Positions 15,460 to 23,357 of a stretch of 24,509 nucleotides of DNA are shown here, in pieces. Under the pieces are notes generated by a model that was not told the DNA's origin, ran no database searches, and worked only from the letters and a program-made list of their open reading frames with translations. Positions within the stretch are counted from its first letter, which is position 1, and each line of letters begins with the position of its first letter. The stretch covers positions 1-24,509 of IMG/VR virus record IMGVR_UViG_3300009182_000308; one strand, given 5' to 3'. Source of the stretch: a virus. The position numbers and the translations under genes are program-made.

Positions 15460-16617
15460 TTAAGCCAAATAACGCTTGACTTGAGCAGTTGGACGGTTAG
15501 TAGTCACAGCAGCACCAGTAGGAGCCACAGCAGCCAACACAGCAACACCAGCAGGGTTACGCACAATCAATGTGCCTTCCATGATGTACTGGTCCAAAGA
15601 AGCGTCAGCGGAGCTAAACACTTCATTGTTAGGACCCAGTTCACGCAAGCTACCCCACTGGATAACGTCAGGGTTTAGGAACAGGGCAGAAGTGTTGTCT
15701 GCGCCAGTTTGGTCCATAACCCAAGAATCATCGATCTGGTAGGTGTAGTTGAAGTCACCCTCGTAAGTACCAATCGTGTCACCCTTGTCAGCAGGGTTAA
15801 AACGGTTGATCGAACGGCTGGTAGGCATCTGGTCAGAGATGTGAGTACGCATCGATGTTGGGACTACCATGTTGGTAATCTTGGCATTGAAACGCTGCTC
15901 GGCAACAGTAACCAACTGCTTGTACAAGAAAGGGCTGAACTGTTGCAGGGTTGTGCCCGAAGCAAAAGTAAAGTAACCCAAACCAGCGTTGCTCAACAAA
16001 CCGTTGAAAGGTGTGTTGGTGTCGGTTGCAGTGGTGGTATCAGTACCATCAGAAGAAGCCAAGTTCAACACAGAAGTGCCGTCAGTGTCGTTGCCCGAAC
16101 GTGTACCTGCGAAAGAATACAACGAACCAAAGCGGCGACCGTTGTTAGGCGAAGAGCCTTGGCTTGCAGACTGACCAGAGTACTTGATAGAAGCACCGTC
16201 AGCGCGAACCATTTGCAGTTCAACGTCAAACATAATTTCAGTCAATTGCTTGACTTCTTGGTATGCCTGTGGATCGCCACCAGCTTGTTCAACAGCGCGA
16301 GCAGTGCCAGTAGCACCAATCACAGTGGTAAAAATCTGTGTGTAGTTACCGCAGTTAGCGCGAGTGTTGTTGGCTGCATCAGATGCGGCAACAGCAGCGC
16401 CTTCAAGCTTTGCGTTCAAAGCTGGGGTGCGGTAGTAATCAATAGGCCAGATGTGCAAAGTCGAGTTGACTTTACGCTTCTTGCTCATTGCCATGTTGGT
16501 CAATGGGGTACGGTCTTTAACGTAGTTAGAGACAGTCATATCGAGGTCTTTGACCACGATGTCGGTGGTATACGAGCCGTTGCCGTTACCAAGGTTTGCA
16601 GAGGTGATAGTAGACAT
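15460..16617 (-). CDS. Major capsid protein, SU10-like (DUF5309 type)
   Basis: A 385-residue protein with the layout of SU10-type HK97-fold major capsid proteins. The N-terminus has VVKDLDMTVSNYVKDRTPLT, then KRKVNSTLHIWPIDYYRTPA and LEGAAVAASDAANNTRANCG, followed by NYTQIFTTVIGATGTARAVE and a long helix (QEVKQLTEIMFDVELQMVRA). This corresponds to the extended arm, the substrate-like loop and the spine helix of the fold. Later segments (RFNAKITNMVVPTSMRTHIS and GTYEGDFNYTYQIDDSWVMD) fit the P and A domains. Its place after portal and scaffold is canonical. CAGGAG lies upstream of the ATG. The first 303 codons lack TTA, CTA and TCA, consistent with very high expression. Confidence 0.88.
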   Translation of the reverse strand: MSTITSANLGNGNGSYTTDIVVKDLDMTVSNYVKDRTPLTNMAMSKKRKVNSTLHIWPIDYYRTPALNAKLEGAAVAASDAANNTRANCGNYTQIFTTVIGATGTARAVEQAGGDPQAYQEVKQLTEIMFDVELQMVRADGASIKYSGQSASQGSSPNNGRRFGSLYSFAGTRSGNDTDGTSVLNLASSDGTDTTTATDTNTPFNGLLSNAGLGYFTFASGTTLQQFSPFLYKQLVTVAEQRFNAKITNMVVPTSMRTHISDQMPTSRSINRFNPADKGDTIGTYEGDFNYTYQIDDSWVMDQTGADNTSALFLNPDVIQWGSLRELGPNNEVFSSADASLDQYIMEGTLIVRNPAGVAVLAAVAPTGAAVTTNRPTAQVKRYLA

Positions 16618-16631
16618 TTAAAACTCCTGAA

Positions 16632-17744
16632 TTAACGCTTGCGTTGTTTGTTTGCTGCAAGCATGGTTGCTAAAAGATCCCGAGCCGCATTCTTATCGCC
16701 TGTTTTAGCCTGCTTTTGAAGTTTTTCCATCTCATTGTCAGGTGCAGTTTTAGCTTTTGCCACTGGACGACTAGCCGCAGCTAACGATCCACCAGCATTA
16801 CGCACTTTTGGCCCTTCACGGAATTTTAAACCGTCTCGAACCAAACTTAACAGATACTCGTCACTAGAAACCAAATCAATATTTGGAACTCCAGGAACAT
16901 AAGAACCTGATGCACCTTTCCACTCTTTACTTAGCTTATCTCTAAGTTCAGTAAAGTTCGCCTTGTTTGATAATTCCTTATCAGTAAACGATTGCCTTGC
17001 TTGTTCCAGTTTTTGCTGGACATAATTGGCGCGTTGCTGAAAGAAATTCTCAACCTTTGGACGATTCGACTTAATGTATTCGGATTTCTCCTGGATCAAT
17101 TGAGCATTCTGACGGATAGCCGCTTCAGCTTGACTCTTTTGAGCAGGATCAGACGCATTATGATAAATCTGCTCCCATTGCTGGTTATATTGTTGGAGGG
17201 TAACCAATTCATCTGCTGCTGTTTGCAACTGAGGAACAATAGTTAATTCCAACCCTATTTGCAGACCATCAAGTTCGTTAATCCGTTTACTTGAAAGTTC
17301 TTCAAAATCAGCCCGTTCAGCTTTAAGCTTGCGAGCATTTTCATGGATAGCACTGCCTTGACCCAAAATAGCAGCAGCCTTGGATACGGGGATCTCAATA
17401 AAGCCGCCATCAGCGTCCTTGTTGGGGATTCTCCACATCATGTCCGGATTCTGCTCTGCAAACTCTAAGAAATTAACTGCATCGGTTACACCATCGGTGG
17501 CCTCTGCGTCATTTTCTGAATCTACAGTTTCTGCATCAATATCAATACCATCTTCAGGTTCGGCTTCTTCTACAGGAGCCGCCTCAGGGGAGGGGTTAGC
17601 CTCTTGTCCTGCTGGTGGTGGTGAACTGCTTTCGGGTTGCGGACTGTTACGCTTGTTAGCGGCAATCATTGCAGCGATAGCATCGGCGGGATTCGCCATA
17701 CCAGTTTGCTCAGGGGCGGTCACATCTGTGATTACGTCTGACAT
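16632..17744 (-). CDS. Capsid scaffolding protein
   Basis: A 370-residue protein with the hallmarks of a phage scaffold. Residues 34-90 are Pro/Ser-rich then strongly acidic (PVEEAEPEDGIDIDAETVDS); about 130-270 are long charged helices likely to form coiled coils (GQGSAIHENARKLKAERADF, then QKLEQARQSFTDKELSN); the C-terminus is basic (AKTGDKNAARDLL to KQRKR), as expected for a capsid-binding tail. It lies directly upstream of the major capsid gene, 14 bases apart. Scaffolds build the procapsid and then leave it. The N-terminus MSDVITDVTAPEQTG follows AAAGAG and the upstream stop (GAGTAAACTATG). No protease motif is evident. The family assignment is by composition and position. Confidence 0.8.
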   Translation of the reverse strand: MSDVITDVTAPEQTGMANPADAIAAMIAANKRNSPQPESSSPPPAGQEANPSPEAAPVEEAEPEDGIDIDAETVDSENDAEATDGVTDAVNFLEFAEQNPDMMWRIPNKDADGGFIEIPVSKAAAILGQGSAIHENARKLKAERADFEELSSKRINELDGLQIGLELTIVPQLQTAADELVTLQQYNQQWEQIYHNASDPAQKSQAEAAIRQNAQLIQEKSEYIKSNRPKVENFFQQRANYVQQKLEQARQSFTDKELSNKANFTELRDKLSKEWKGASGSYVPGVPNIDLVSSDEYLLSLVRDGLKFREGPKVRNAGGSLAAASRPVAKAKTAPDNEMEKLQKQAKTGDKNAARDLLATMLAANKQRKR

Positions 17745-17747
17745 AGT

Positions 17748-18092
17748 TTACTCTTTCGGTGAAGTGTTAATTTTTTGAGCCACTTTACCAAGATATTCTG
17801 TCTTTTCAACAAAGCCAATGAAATCTCGGACTCCAGCAACATTAAATGCGTTTTCAATACGTTCTGGGTCGGTTCGACATTCTTCTAGCCGACTTAGCAG
17901 GTCAAACCTATACAGGTTGAACATCAATGCAAAATCCTCATTCTTCATGAGGCGGGAAGCACAGTTCCCGTTTTCAATAACTAGAGTTTTACGATTTACA
18001 TCAGCATCCTTATGTGCATCGGCAGCTTTTGTGCGCCGATTAAAATAGTTTCTTATATTCAATACCAAGCTTTTCGTTTCAATACTATACAT
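17748..18092 (-). CDS. Small conserved-position protein between portal and scaffold (114 aa)
   Basis: A 114-residue, mostly helical, charged protein (MYSIETKSLVLNIRNYFNRR at the N-terminus; FALMFNLYRFDLLSRLEECR and FNVAGVRDFIGFVEKTEYLG further on). There is no signal peptide or membrane segment. I do not recognise a family. It is tightly packed: the portal stop is fused to its ribosome binding site (GATTAAGGATTGCAATG), and its own stop precedes the scaffold ATG by three bases. A short gene between portal and scaffold suggests a portal- or procapsid-assembly helper, but nothing in the sequence proves this. Confidence 0.75.
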   Translation of the reverse strand: MYSIETKSLVLNIRNYFNRRTKAADAHKDADVNRKTLVIENGNCASRLMKNEDFALMFNLYRFDLLSRLEECRTDPERIENAFNVAGVRDFIGFVEKTEYLGKVAQKINTSPKE

Positions 18093-18100
18093 TGCAATCC

Positions 18101-20266
18101 TTAATCAATCTCAACGGCGCTAAGTTTACCTCTTTTTGCCGCTAATGCCTCAAACATATTATCTGTATCAATATCTTCAGCTTTTTTCACATTCAATGCA
18201 GATACAGTTTGTGATTCCTGTACCTTGGCATTATTCAAATCAGTTTTAGATTGAATTTCTTTTTGTTCTGGGCTTGGGCCTTGCGCTGCCTTTGCTTGCA
18301 TGACTTTTGCAGCTTCTTCAATTGTTGGTAAGTAAGCATCCACATCTTTGACACCCAGCACACGCAAGGTATCTTCAAACGGACGGCGCACTTTGCCAAA
18401 CAACTCAGGAACGCTAGGGTCCAACTGGCCCAGCAAGGCAGTAAACTGCTGTTGAGCCTGCCCAATCAATTGCTGGCGCGTCAAACGATTTTCATCCGAC
18501 AAGAATCCCAAAGCCAAATCAATATTAATCAGTTTGCGGTCAATAAACTCATAATTGTTCATTGAGATGGCATCCATGAATGGTTTGCCCTTACCGCACA
18601 CGCCTGCCAATTGCTGAATGTTGTAGTCATCAGCGTATTGAATCAAAGTTTTCCACACAATGTACAAAACATCGCGCAAACCAATGGCGCAGTTCTTAAC
18701 CATTTCATCCTGGATGAGTTGGTTAGGGCCCATAGCCAATTGCAACTTGTAACCGCTGTTGCCATCCTTCATTGCTTCAGGATTAAGCACATCGCTAGGG
18801 CTTGTCATGCCAATCATTGCCATCTTGTCAGCCTCAAAACGCTGCATAGAAGACTCAACGTAAGCAAGGTTGCCTTGCATAGGCTGAAATTGGAAAACGT
18901 GCTTGTTAGCGTCAAATTTGCGGTCCAAAATAAACATGGCAGACACGCCACGCTGAATTTCTTCCGCATCCATAAACTCAGGGTTTACACCAATGCGCGG
19001 TGTAGACGATTGCATGGCAAAAGCCATCTCAGCACGGGCAATACTGGTTGCATATTCCTGCATTGGCACAAGGCGCTCTGCCAATGAGTAACCAAAGAAG
19101 TTACCAGTAATTGGCTTGGGGCACATTGCCGCCAAAGGAATAAAGTCAACTTCTTTGACGTACAAAACGTACGATCCAGAATAGCAAACCTCTACGATTT
19201 CCTCTTCACCATCGCCATCCACATCTTTGCGGATCCAGGCGGTAGTCAGCATGATGACTCGGCTGAATTTGTCTGCGCCTGCGGAGGCAACAACGCCTTG
19301 GCCTGGAACTGGCGTGGAGTCACGAGCGTGAAGCGCCAAATCGTTTTCCAATGCACCAGCTTGGTAAGCGCCGGCAGGCCCATACGCTGCATGTTCCGAC
19401 ATTTTTTCAATGTCAATGTACGGAAACTGCGATTTGCATTCATGCAAAGTCATTGGGTCATAAAAACCCACAAAGTCTTGGTCTTGAATGTTTGGAATTG
19501 TTGGGTTGCACACAAAATAGTGTTGGGCAACGTGTTTAATCTTGACGGAAGTCGAAAAACCCGTCATTTTGTATTTGGCTTTGTAAATGGTATTGGCTTT
19601 GATAGCCGAATCCATCTCTTCTTGCTGATTAGGCTGGTCGGCCTCCTCAGGAGCCATCATTTCTTGCATCACGCCTTGCAAATCAACGTCAATGCGGCGC
19701 ATATTTTGACGCTTAACAGTCAAACCTTTTTCAGCAGCCATTGTTTCAAACACGCGAAGTTGATCTTTTGTGCCTTCAACTTCTTTGTATTGCGTAATTG
19801 GCTCGCGCACGGGCGATACCATAACAATGCCATTTTTGTGCAGCAAAGCATCTTGTGCCCAATCCCGAATGATTGCGTATGAATCATTTTTTGAATTGAC
19901 CATGTATTTGACCATTTCGGTGGCCTGAGTAGCTTGCTCGTTATCAGCTTCACTAAAACGCTCAAACTCAAAATTAACTTTGCCGTTAGGCATTAAGCAT
20001 TTTGTAATAATTGCGGTGGCGTAATCAACGCCTGGGGTCACTACGGGGTGAATGTAGTCAATGCCCCGGATTGGCTCAGTCGAGTTGCTGACAGCAATGT
20101 TGAGGTAATGGTAATCTGACAGTCGGTTAAACGTATTTTTTGCTTGAGTTAGCCGAAGGTAATCGACCATTTTGAGGTAAACCTCATGGGCGACTTGGAA
20201 TACGATTCCCTTGTTACCAGAAGGCGCTTCAATGTACTCAACGATAATATTTTGTTTATCCAACAT
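18101..20266 (-). CDS. Portal protein, P22-like
   Basis: A 721-residue protein, close in length to the P22 portal (725). It forms the dodecameric ring at one capsid vertex through which DNA is packaged and ejected. Typical segments include DYLRLTQAKNTFNRLSDYHY at the N-terminus, WAQDALLHKNGIVMVSPVRE, FVGFYDPMTLHECKSQFPYI, ITGNFFGYSLAERLVPMQEY and MIGMTSPSDVLNPEAMKDGN, followed by a long helical region and a Gln/Lys-rich C-terminus (MQAKAAQGPSPEQKEIQSKT) resembling a barrel or tail extension. The order after the large terminase and before the scaffold is canonical. The start lies two bases after the terminase stop, with AAAGGATCTAAAAATG upstream. Confidence 0.87.
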   Translation of the reverse strand: MLDKQNIIVEYIEAPSGNKGIVFQVAHEVYLKMVDYLRLTQAKNTFNRLSDYHYLNIAVSNSTEPIRGIDYIHPVVTPGVDYATAIITKCLMPNGKVNFEFERFSEADNEQATQATEMVKYMVNSKNDSYAIIRDWAQDALLHKNGIVMVSPVREPITQYKEVEGTKDQLRVFETMAAEKGLTVKRQNMRRIDVDLQGVMQEMMAPEEADQPNQQEEMDSAIKANTIYKAKYKMTGFSTSVKIKHVAQHYFVCNPTIPNIQDQDFVGFYDPMTLHECKSQFPYIDIEKMSEHAAYGPAGAYQAGALENDLALHARDSTPVPGQGVVASAGADKFSRVIMLTTAWIRKDVDGDGEEEIVEVCYSGSYVLYVKEVDFIPLAAMCPKPITGNFFGYSLAERLVPMQEYATSIARAEMAFAMQSSTPRIGVNPEFMDAEEIQRGVSAMFILDRKFDANKHVFQFQPMQGNLAYVESSMQRFEADKMAMIGMTSPSDVLNPEAMKDGNSGYKLQLAMGPNQLIQDEMVKNCAIGLRDVLYIVWKTLIQYADDYNIQQLAGVCGKGKPFMDAISMNNYEFIDRKLINIDLALGFLSDENRLTRQQLIGQAQQQFTALLGQLDPSVPELFGKVRRPFEDTLRVLGVKDVDAYLPTIEEAAKVMQAKAAQGPSPEQKEIQSKTDLNNAKVQESQTVSALNVKKAEDIDTDNMFEALAAKRGKLSAVEID

Positions 20267-20268
20267 TT

Positions 20269-21879
20269 TTAGATCCTTTGTACTTTGCCTTCAGGGGCTT
20301 CAAGCCGTCTGTATTGGAAAGTATTTGCCCTGCTAACAAGTGATTCACCGTGGCCTTGGATAAGTGCAAGTATGCCTATACGAGCAGAATCGATGTGGTC
20401 ATCAGGATCACTGAATCTTCCAGCATCGTCAATGGCATAATTTCTTGCTTCATCCAAAAATTCAACGCACGATTCATTTATTTTAAATGTTCCGCGCTCC
20501 ATGCCTACCCGCATTATATTGATTCCGTAAGATTTGTGGTTAGTTACCTTGCCTTGATCGTTTACGGGGTTCAATATAGCACCAGAGATGCAATTAAGTC
20601 CATAATTGTCTTCAAATACCTCTCTTACGGACTGTTCGGTAAGAGTATAACGCCCAGCTTGGCTTGCATCATGTGGCAAAGCAATCGGAACGCCTTTTGT
20701 TTCCCTGTCCATCAAAAAATGAACGTATTCATCTGGCGTTTCGCCTTGGGCAATCTTAATTTGCTTGTGCAAATAGATAATTTCTTCAACTGGATCTCGA
20801 AAAAAGAAACTAATAACCGTTGGGTCGTTTTTAATGCCCAAGTCAAAAGAAATCAGGCGCTCCATTTTTTCGTTTGACTTTAAATCAACGTCAATACCTT
20901 TGTAAGTAGGCCATTCAAGCAGCGGAAACACCACCCCTTTGCCTACCAACGGAATACCTTTCATACGACATTCTCTTTCCCAAGGCATAAAGTCTCGGCT
21001 TAACTGGTCACGTTCTTCTTGGCTAAAGAATTTTTCGCCCCATTCATTTACAAATGGTACGTCATCCCATGTGACTCTAATGTGCGTGTATCCTTCAATT
21101 CTGTCCCAAAATCTGCGAACAAGTCCTGACATACCCTTGAGTGGGGTGAAAGAACACATAACCTGCCCGTTCCGTTGTGCAGTACGGATAACAAGCTCTG
21201 AGAAGATTTCGTCTGGAGGTTGTTCGTCCAGGACCACAAGGTCAAGTTCAAAACCTTGCAAATGACGCACTTGCTGAGTGTAGTTTGAAAAGTACAGTTT
21301 GGATTTGCCGCCAGATTCATGCCAGATTTCAATGGATAGCACGTTTGCGCCATCAGTTCTATAAGATTTTTCATCAATACATTCAAGGGGGATACTACCT
21401 GTACCCAGCTTGTAAGATTGCTTAATATCATCACAGCCTAACAATTTAGACTGTAGCGTTTTTGCAACCTGTTCCCAAGATTCACCCGAACACATGGCAA
21501 TAATGGGTTTGTCCCACGTTTTGCCTTTCCAACCTTTTGGGTATCTGCCTGTCAGGTGATAAGCAGTTTCGTATGTGGAAGCAATTGTTTTGCCAGCTCG
21601 GTTAGCAGCAATCATGCCTCTACGGGTAAAGTTTGCGCCAGTATCAAAAAATTCTTGCTGATACTTAAAAGGCCGAAACCATTTCAGCGTATTAAATTGC
21701 ATATCCTTGGCGACACTATCCCGCGCCGACTTCATTTTTTGTAGCTGTTCAGGGCTAAGAAGTTTTACGGCTGCTTTACCACCTGCCAATTTGACAAGGT
21801 GTTTTAAAGCTCGATCTTTGTAGATCGGTTGGATGTAATCACTGGCTTCACTTTTTGCCATACAGGTCGCGCATTGCAA
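20269..21879 (-). CDS. terL: Terminase large subunit (packaging ATPase and nuclease)
   Basis: Counted from ATG 21879 (536 residues), the ATPase domain has a Walker A-type loop AANRAGKT (91-98), Walker B LVVLDEQ (D218, E219) and a coupling motif SFTPLKG (243-249). The nuclease domain has candidate metal ligands D346 (ISFDLG), D404 (PHD) and the DDHIDSAR segment (493-500). The protein pumps DNA through the portal and cuts the concatemer. The start is uncertain: ATG 21879 and ATG 21861 (MAKSEASDYIQ) both lie inside the end of the upstream 64-residue frame and neither has a clear ribosome binding site, so translation is probably coupled to it. The portal gene follows two bases after the stop. Confidence 0.92.
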   Translation of the reverse strand: MQCATCMAKSEASDYIQPIYKDRALKHLVKLAGGKAAVKLLSPEQLQKMKSARDSVAKDMQFNTLKWFRPFKYQQEFFDTGANFTRRGMIAANRAGKTIASTYETAYHLTGRYPKGWKGKTWDKPIIAMCSGESWEQVAKTLQSKLLGCDDIKQSYKLGTGSIPLECIDEKSYRTDGANVLSIEIWHESGGKSKLYFSNYTQQVRHLQGFELDLVVLDEQPPDEIFSELVIRTAQRNGQVMCSFTPLKGMSGLVRRFWDRIEGYTHIRVTWDDVPFVNEWGEKFFSQEERDQLSRDFMPWERECRMKGIPLVGKGVVFPLLEWPTYKGIDVDLKSNEKMERLISFDLGIKNDPTVISFFFRDPVEEIIYLHKQIKIAQGETPDEYVHFLMDRETKGVPIALPHDASQAGRYTLTEQSVREVFEDNYGLNCISGAILNPVNDQGKVTNHKSYGINIMRVGMERGTFKINESCVEFLDEARNYAIDDAGRFSDPDDHIDSARIGILALIQGHGESLVSRANTFQYRRLEAPEGKVQRI

Positions 21880-22042
21880 GCAACAAATCAGCGGCAGATG
21901 CTAAATAAAAAACATCTTGCGGTGAAAGTGTGCGGTCGCCCTGAAGGTCTTTTTGCAACCATTCAAGGGCTTTTCTAGCGCACACTTCTGCCTGTCCCGA
22001 CAGCTTCTGTCGAAAAATACTTGGCTCTTCTATCACGCCCAC
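21848..22042 (-). CDS. Small helical protein (64 aa), GTG start, overlapping the large terminase gene
   Basis: The frame opens with GTG at 22042 and overlaps the upstream 213-residue gene by 10 bases and the terminase start region by up to 32 bases. The product is helical and charged: RQKLSGQAEVCARKALEWLQ, then LSPQDVFYLASAADLLLAMR, ending DLYGKK. No clear ribosome binding site precedes it, so coupling to the upstream gene is likely. It could be a very short accessory packaging protein, or a decayed or alternative terminase partner; there is no sequence proof. The sensible amphipathic helices and tight fit between genes favour a real gene over chance. Confidence 0.6.
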   Translation of the reverse strand: MGVIEEPSIFRQKLSGQAEVCARKALEWLQKDLQGDRTLSPQDVFYLASAADLLLAMRDLYGKK

Positions 22043-22674
22043 GGATCAACCACGTTCTTCTGGCTGATTTCTGTTGGGTTGCGGTCAATCAAACTCCAGA
22101 TGCCGCCGCCTTTTTCGCCTGCACAGAAAGAATGAAGGCCACGACCTTTTTCTGTAAATGTGCCATCAGGGCGTTTCATTACAGTCTCTTCAGTGCGAGG
22201 GTCAAGCCATTCGTATTTTTCAGGCACATTCTGACCAAACTTATTTAGTCGGCTGCCAACAGCTTGCTGCTCCAGCGGACCCATGATTTGATAAGTCACC
22301 AAACCATTTTCATATTTGCGAAAATTAATTTGCACCTTTCGGTCAGACTGTGGGTCTGATGGATGGGGCATATTGGTTGCGCCAAAGAAATGGATTTGCG
22401 AGTCAGGTGGGGGCAAGTCTGCTGGACGAGGAGGCATTGGCTTCAGTTCATCCATAGGGATGGTTTCTTTGCGATCAATGTACGGGTTTAATTCCGTCAT
22501 GTAATCCTGGGGAACTTTTTTGCCTTCCAAAGCATTCTTGGCTACCAAGTACTGGTCTTCTTTTGGCTTGCCAATAAAGTCCAGACTCATGCCTACTTTG
22601 TCATAGACAAATTGAGCCAATTCTTTTGCTGTTGGCAGGTCTGCCTTTAGCGCTTCAATATCATACATTGCCAT
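22033..22674 (-). CDS. Hypothetical phage protein (213 aa) upstream of the terminase
   Basis: I do not recognise a family. The protein starts MAMYDIEALKADLPTAKELA, has a Pro-rich middle (PMPPRPADLPPPDSQIHFFG, about residues 79-98) and a beta-rich C-terminal part (KVQINFRKYENGLVTYQIMG, later RPDGTFTEKGRGLHSFCAGE). There is no membrane segment. AAAGGA lies 5 bases before the ATG, a strong site. An in-frame Met two codons later is an alternative start. It lies in the packaging gene group, so an assembly or packaging accessory role is possible. The Pro-rich linker suggests two independent domains. Confidence 0.75.
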   Translation of the reverse strand: MAMYDIEALKADLPTAKELAQFVYDKVGMSLDFIGKPKEDQYLVAKNALEGKKVPQDYMTELNPYIDRKETIPMDELKPMPPRPADLPPPDSQIHFFGATNMPHPSDPQSDRKVQINFRKYENGLVTYQIMGPLEQQAVGSRLNKFGQNVPEKYEWLDPRTEETVMKRPDGTFTEKGRGLHSFCAGEKGGGIWSLIDRNPTEISQKNVVDPWA

Positions 22675-22683
22675 GCTATTCCT

Positions 22684-22908
22684 TTAAACCTTGGTAGGTA
22701 GTTTTGGTTTGGTGAACTTAGAACCATTGATGTTGTTCAAATGCGGGTCAGACAGGGGATTCTGATTGAATGTGTCACGCACAGAATTTGCCAACAATGC
22801 GGCGCGTTTGTGGCTACCAGAAAAAGCTTCAAGCTTCTTGTTAATGCCTTTGGTCAGGCCATTGGTCATGGCTTTGCCGCCAGAGATTACTTTACCGTAT
22901 GCAGACAT
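22684..22908 (-). CDS. Small basic hypothetical protein (74 aa)
   Basis: A 74-residue Lys- and Asn-rich basic protein (MSAYGKVISGGKAMTNGLTK, later RAALLANSVRDTFNQNPLSD), ending KFTKPKLPTKV. No family recognised, no membrane segment. The stop of the upstream gene is fused to its GAGG ribosome binding site (AAGTGAGGCCAATATG). The positive charge would suit DNA or RNA contact, but that is inference. Confidence 0.7.
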   Translation of the reverse strand: MSAYGKVISGGKAMTNGLTKGINKKLEAFSGSHKRAALLANSVRDTFNQNPLSDPHLNNINGSKFTKPKLPTKV

Positions 22909-22915
22909 ATTGGCC

Positions 22916-23206
22916 TCACTTGAGATAGTTGGTACGGTCGCTGTTCATGTAGCCATAGTTGCTAGGCTTACTATCAACACAGCCCTTGCAATCAACCATA
23001 ACCTTTTGCTTGCGACCAGCGGTAGCGCCAGCAGCAGTGTTATCTGTTGCACAAGCATAAGAAGGAGCGCCTTGGTTGCCTTTAGGAGTAGCAGTGCCGT
23101 GAGCTGGGCCAGTAACAGCAGTTACGCCTTTGTAGTGGCTGGCTTGCATTTTGGCAATATTGCCTTTGCGATTAGGCGCTTGGGCATACAGAAAATTGGT
23201 GGTCAT
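22916..23206 (-). CDS. Small Cys-containing hypothetical protein (96 aa)
   Basis: A 96-residue protein, Gly/Ala/Thr/Lys-rich (MTTNFLYAQAPNRKGNIAKM), with a Cys pair in DCKGC (C73, C76) and a third Cys at 52. One CxxC pair is too little to call a zinc site, but metal binding through a dimer is possible. There is no signal peptide. Its ATG overlaps the stop of the 50-residue gene (AAATGA), so translation is probably coupled. No family recognised. Confidence 0.65.
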   Translation of the reverse strand: MTTNFLYAQAPNRKGNIAKMQASHYKGVTAVTGPAHGTATPKGNQGAPSYACATDNTAAGATAGRKQKVMVDCKGCVDSKPSNYGYMNSDRTNYLK

Positions 23207-23355
23207 TTTTTGCCTTTCGGTTTAGATTTTTTAGCGGCTTCCCGCTTTTCGGAATATGCAATTGCAACTGCTTGCTTTTGCGGCTTGCCAGCTTTCATCT
23301 CAGTCTTGATGTTTGACTTAAATGCTTTGGCTGATCCAGATTTCTTGAGTGGCAT
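23203..23355 (-). CDS. Very basic 50-residue protein, DUF6496-like
   Basis: A 50-residue frame from ATG 23355 to TGA 23203: MPLKKSGSAKAFKSNIKTEM, then KAGKPQKQAVAIAYSEKREA and a Lys-rich end (AKKSKPKGKK). The KxMxxGKPxKQAVAIAYS core resembles DUF6496-type small phage and bacterial proteins of unknown function. It is extremely Lys-rich, so nucleic acid contact is likely but unproven. An AAAGG ribosome binding site lies 7 bases before the ATG, which starts two bases after the previous stop. The end overlaps the next start (ATGA) after six A residues. Confidence 0.78.
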   Translation of the reverse strand: MPLKKSGSAKAFKSNIKTEMKAGKPQKQAVAIAYSEKREAAKKSKPKGKK

Positions 23356-23357
23356 TA

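Noticed and set aside
15709-16635. 308-residue plus-strand reading frame antisense to the major capsid gene
   Set aside because: It is in exact antisense register with the capsid gene and results from absent TTA/CTA/TCA codons there; composition is not protein-like and no ribosome binding site fits. I treat it as a codon-bias shadow.
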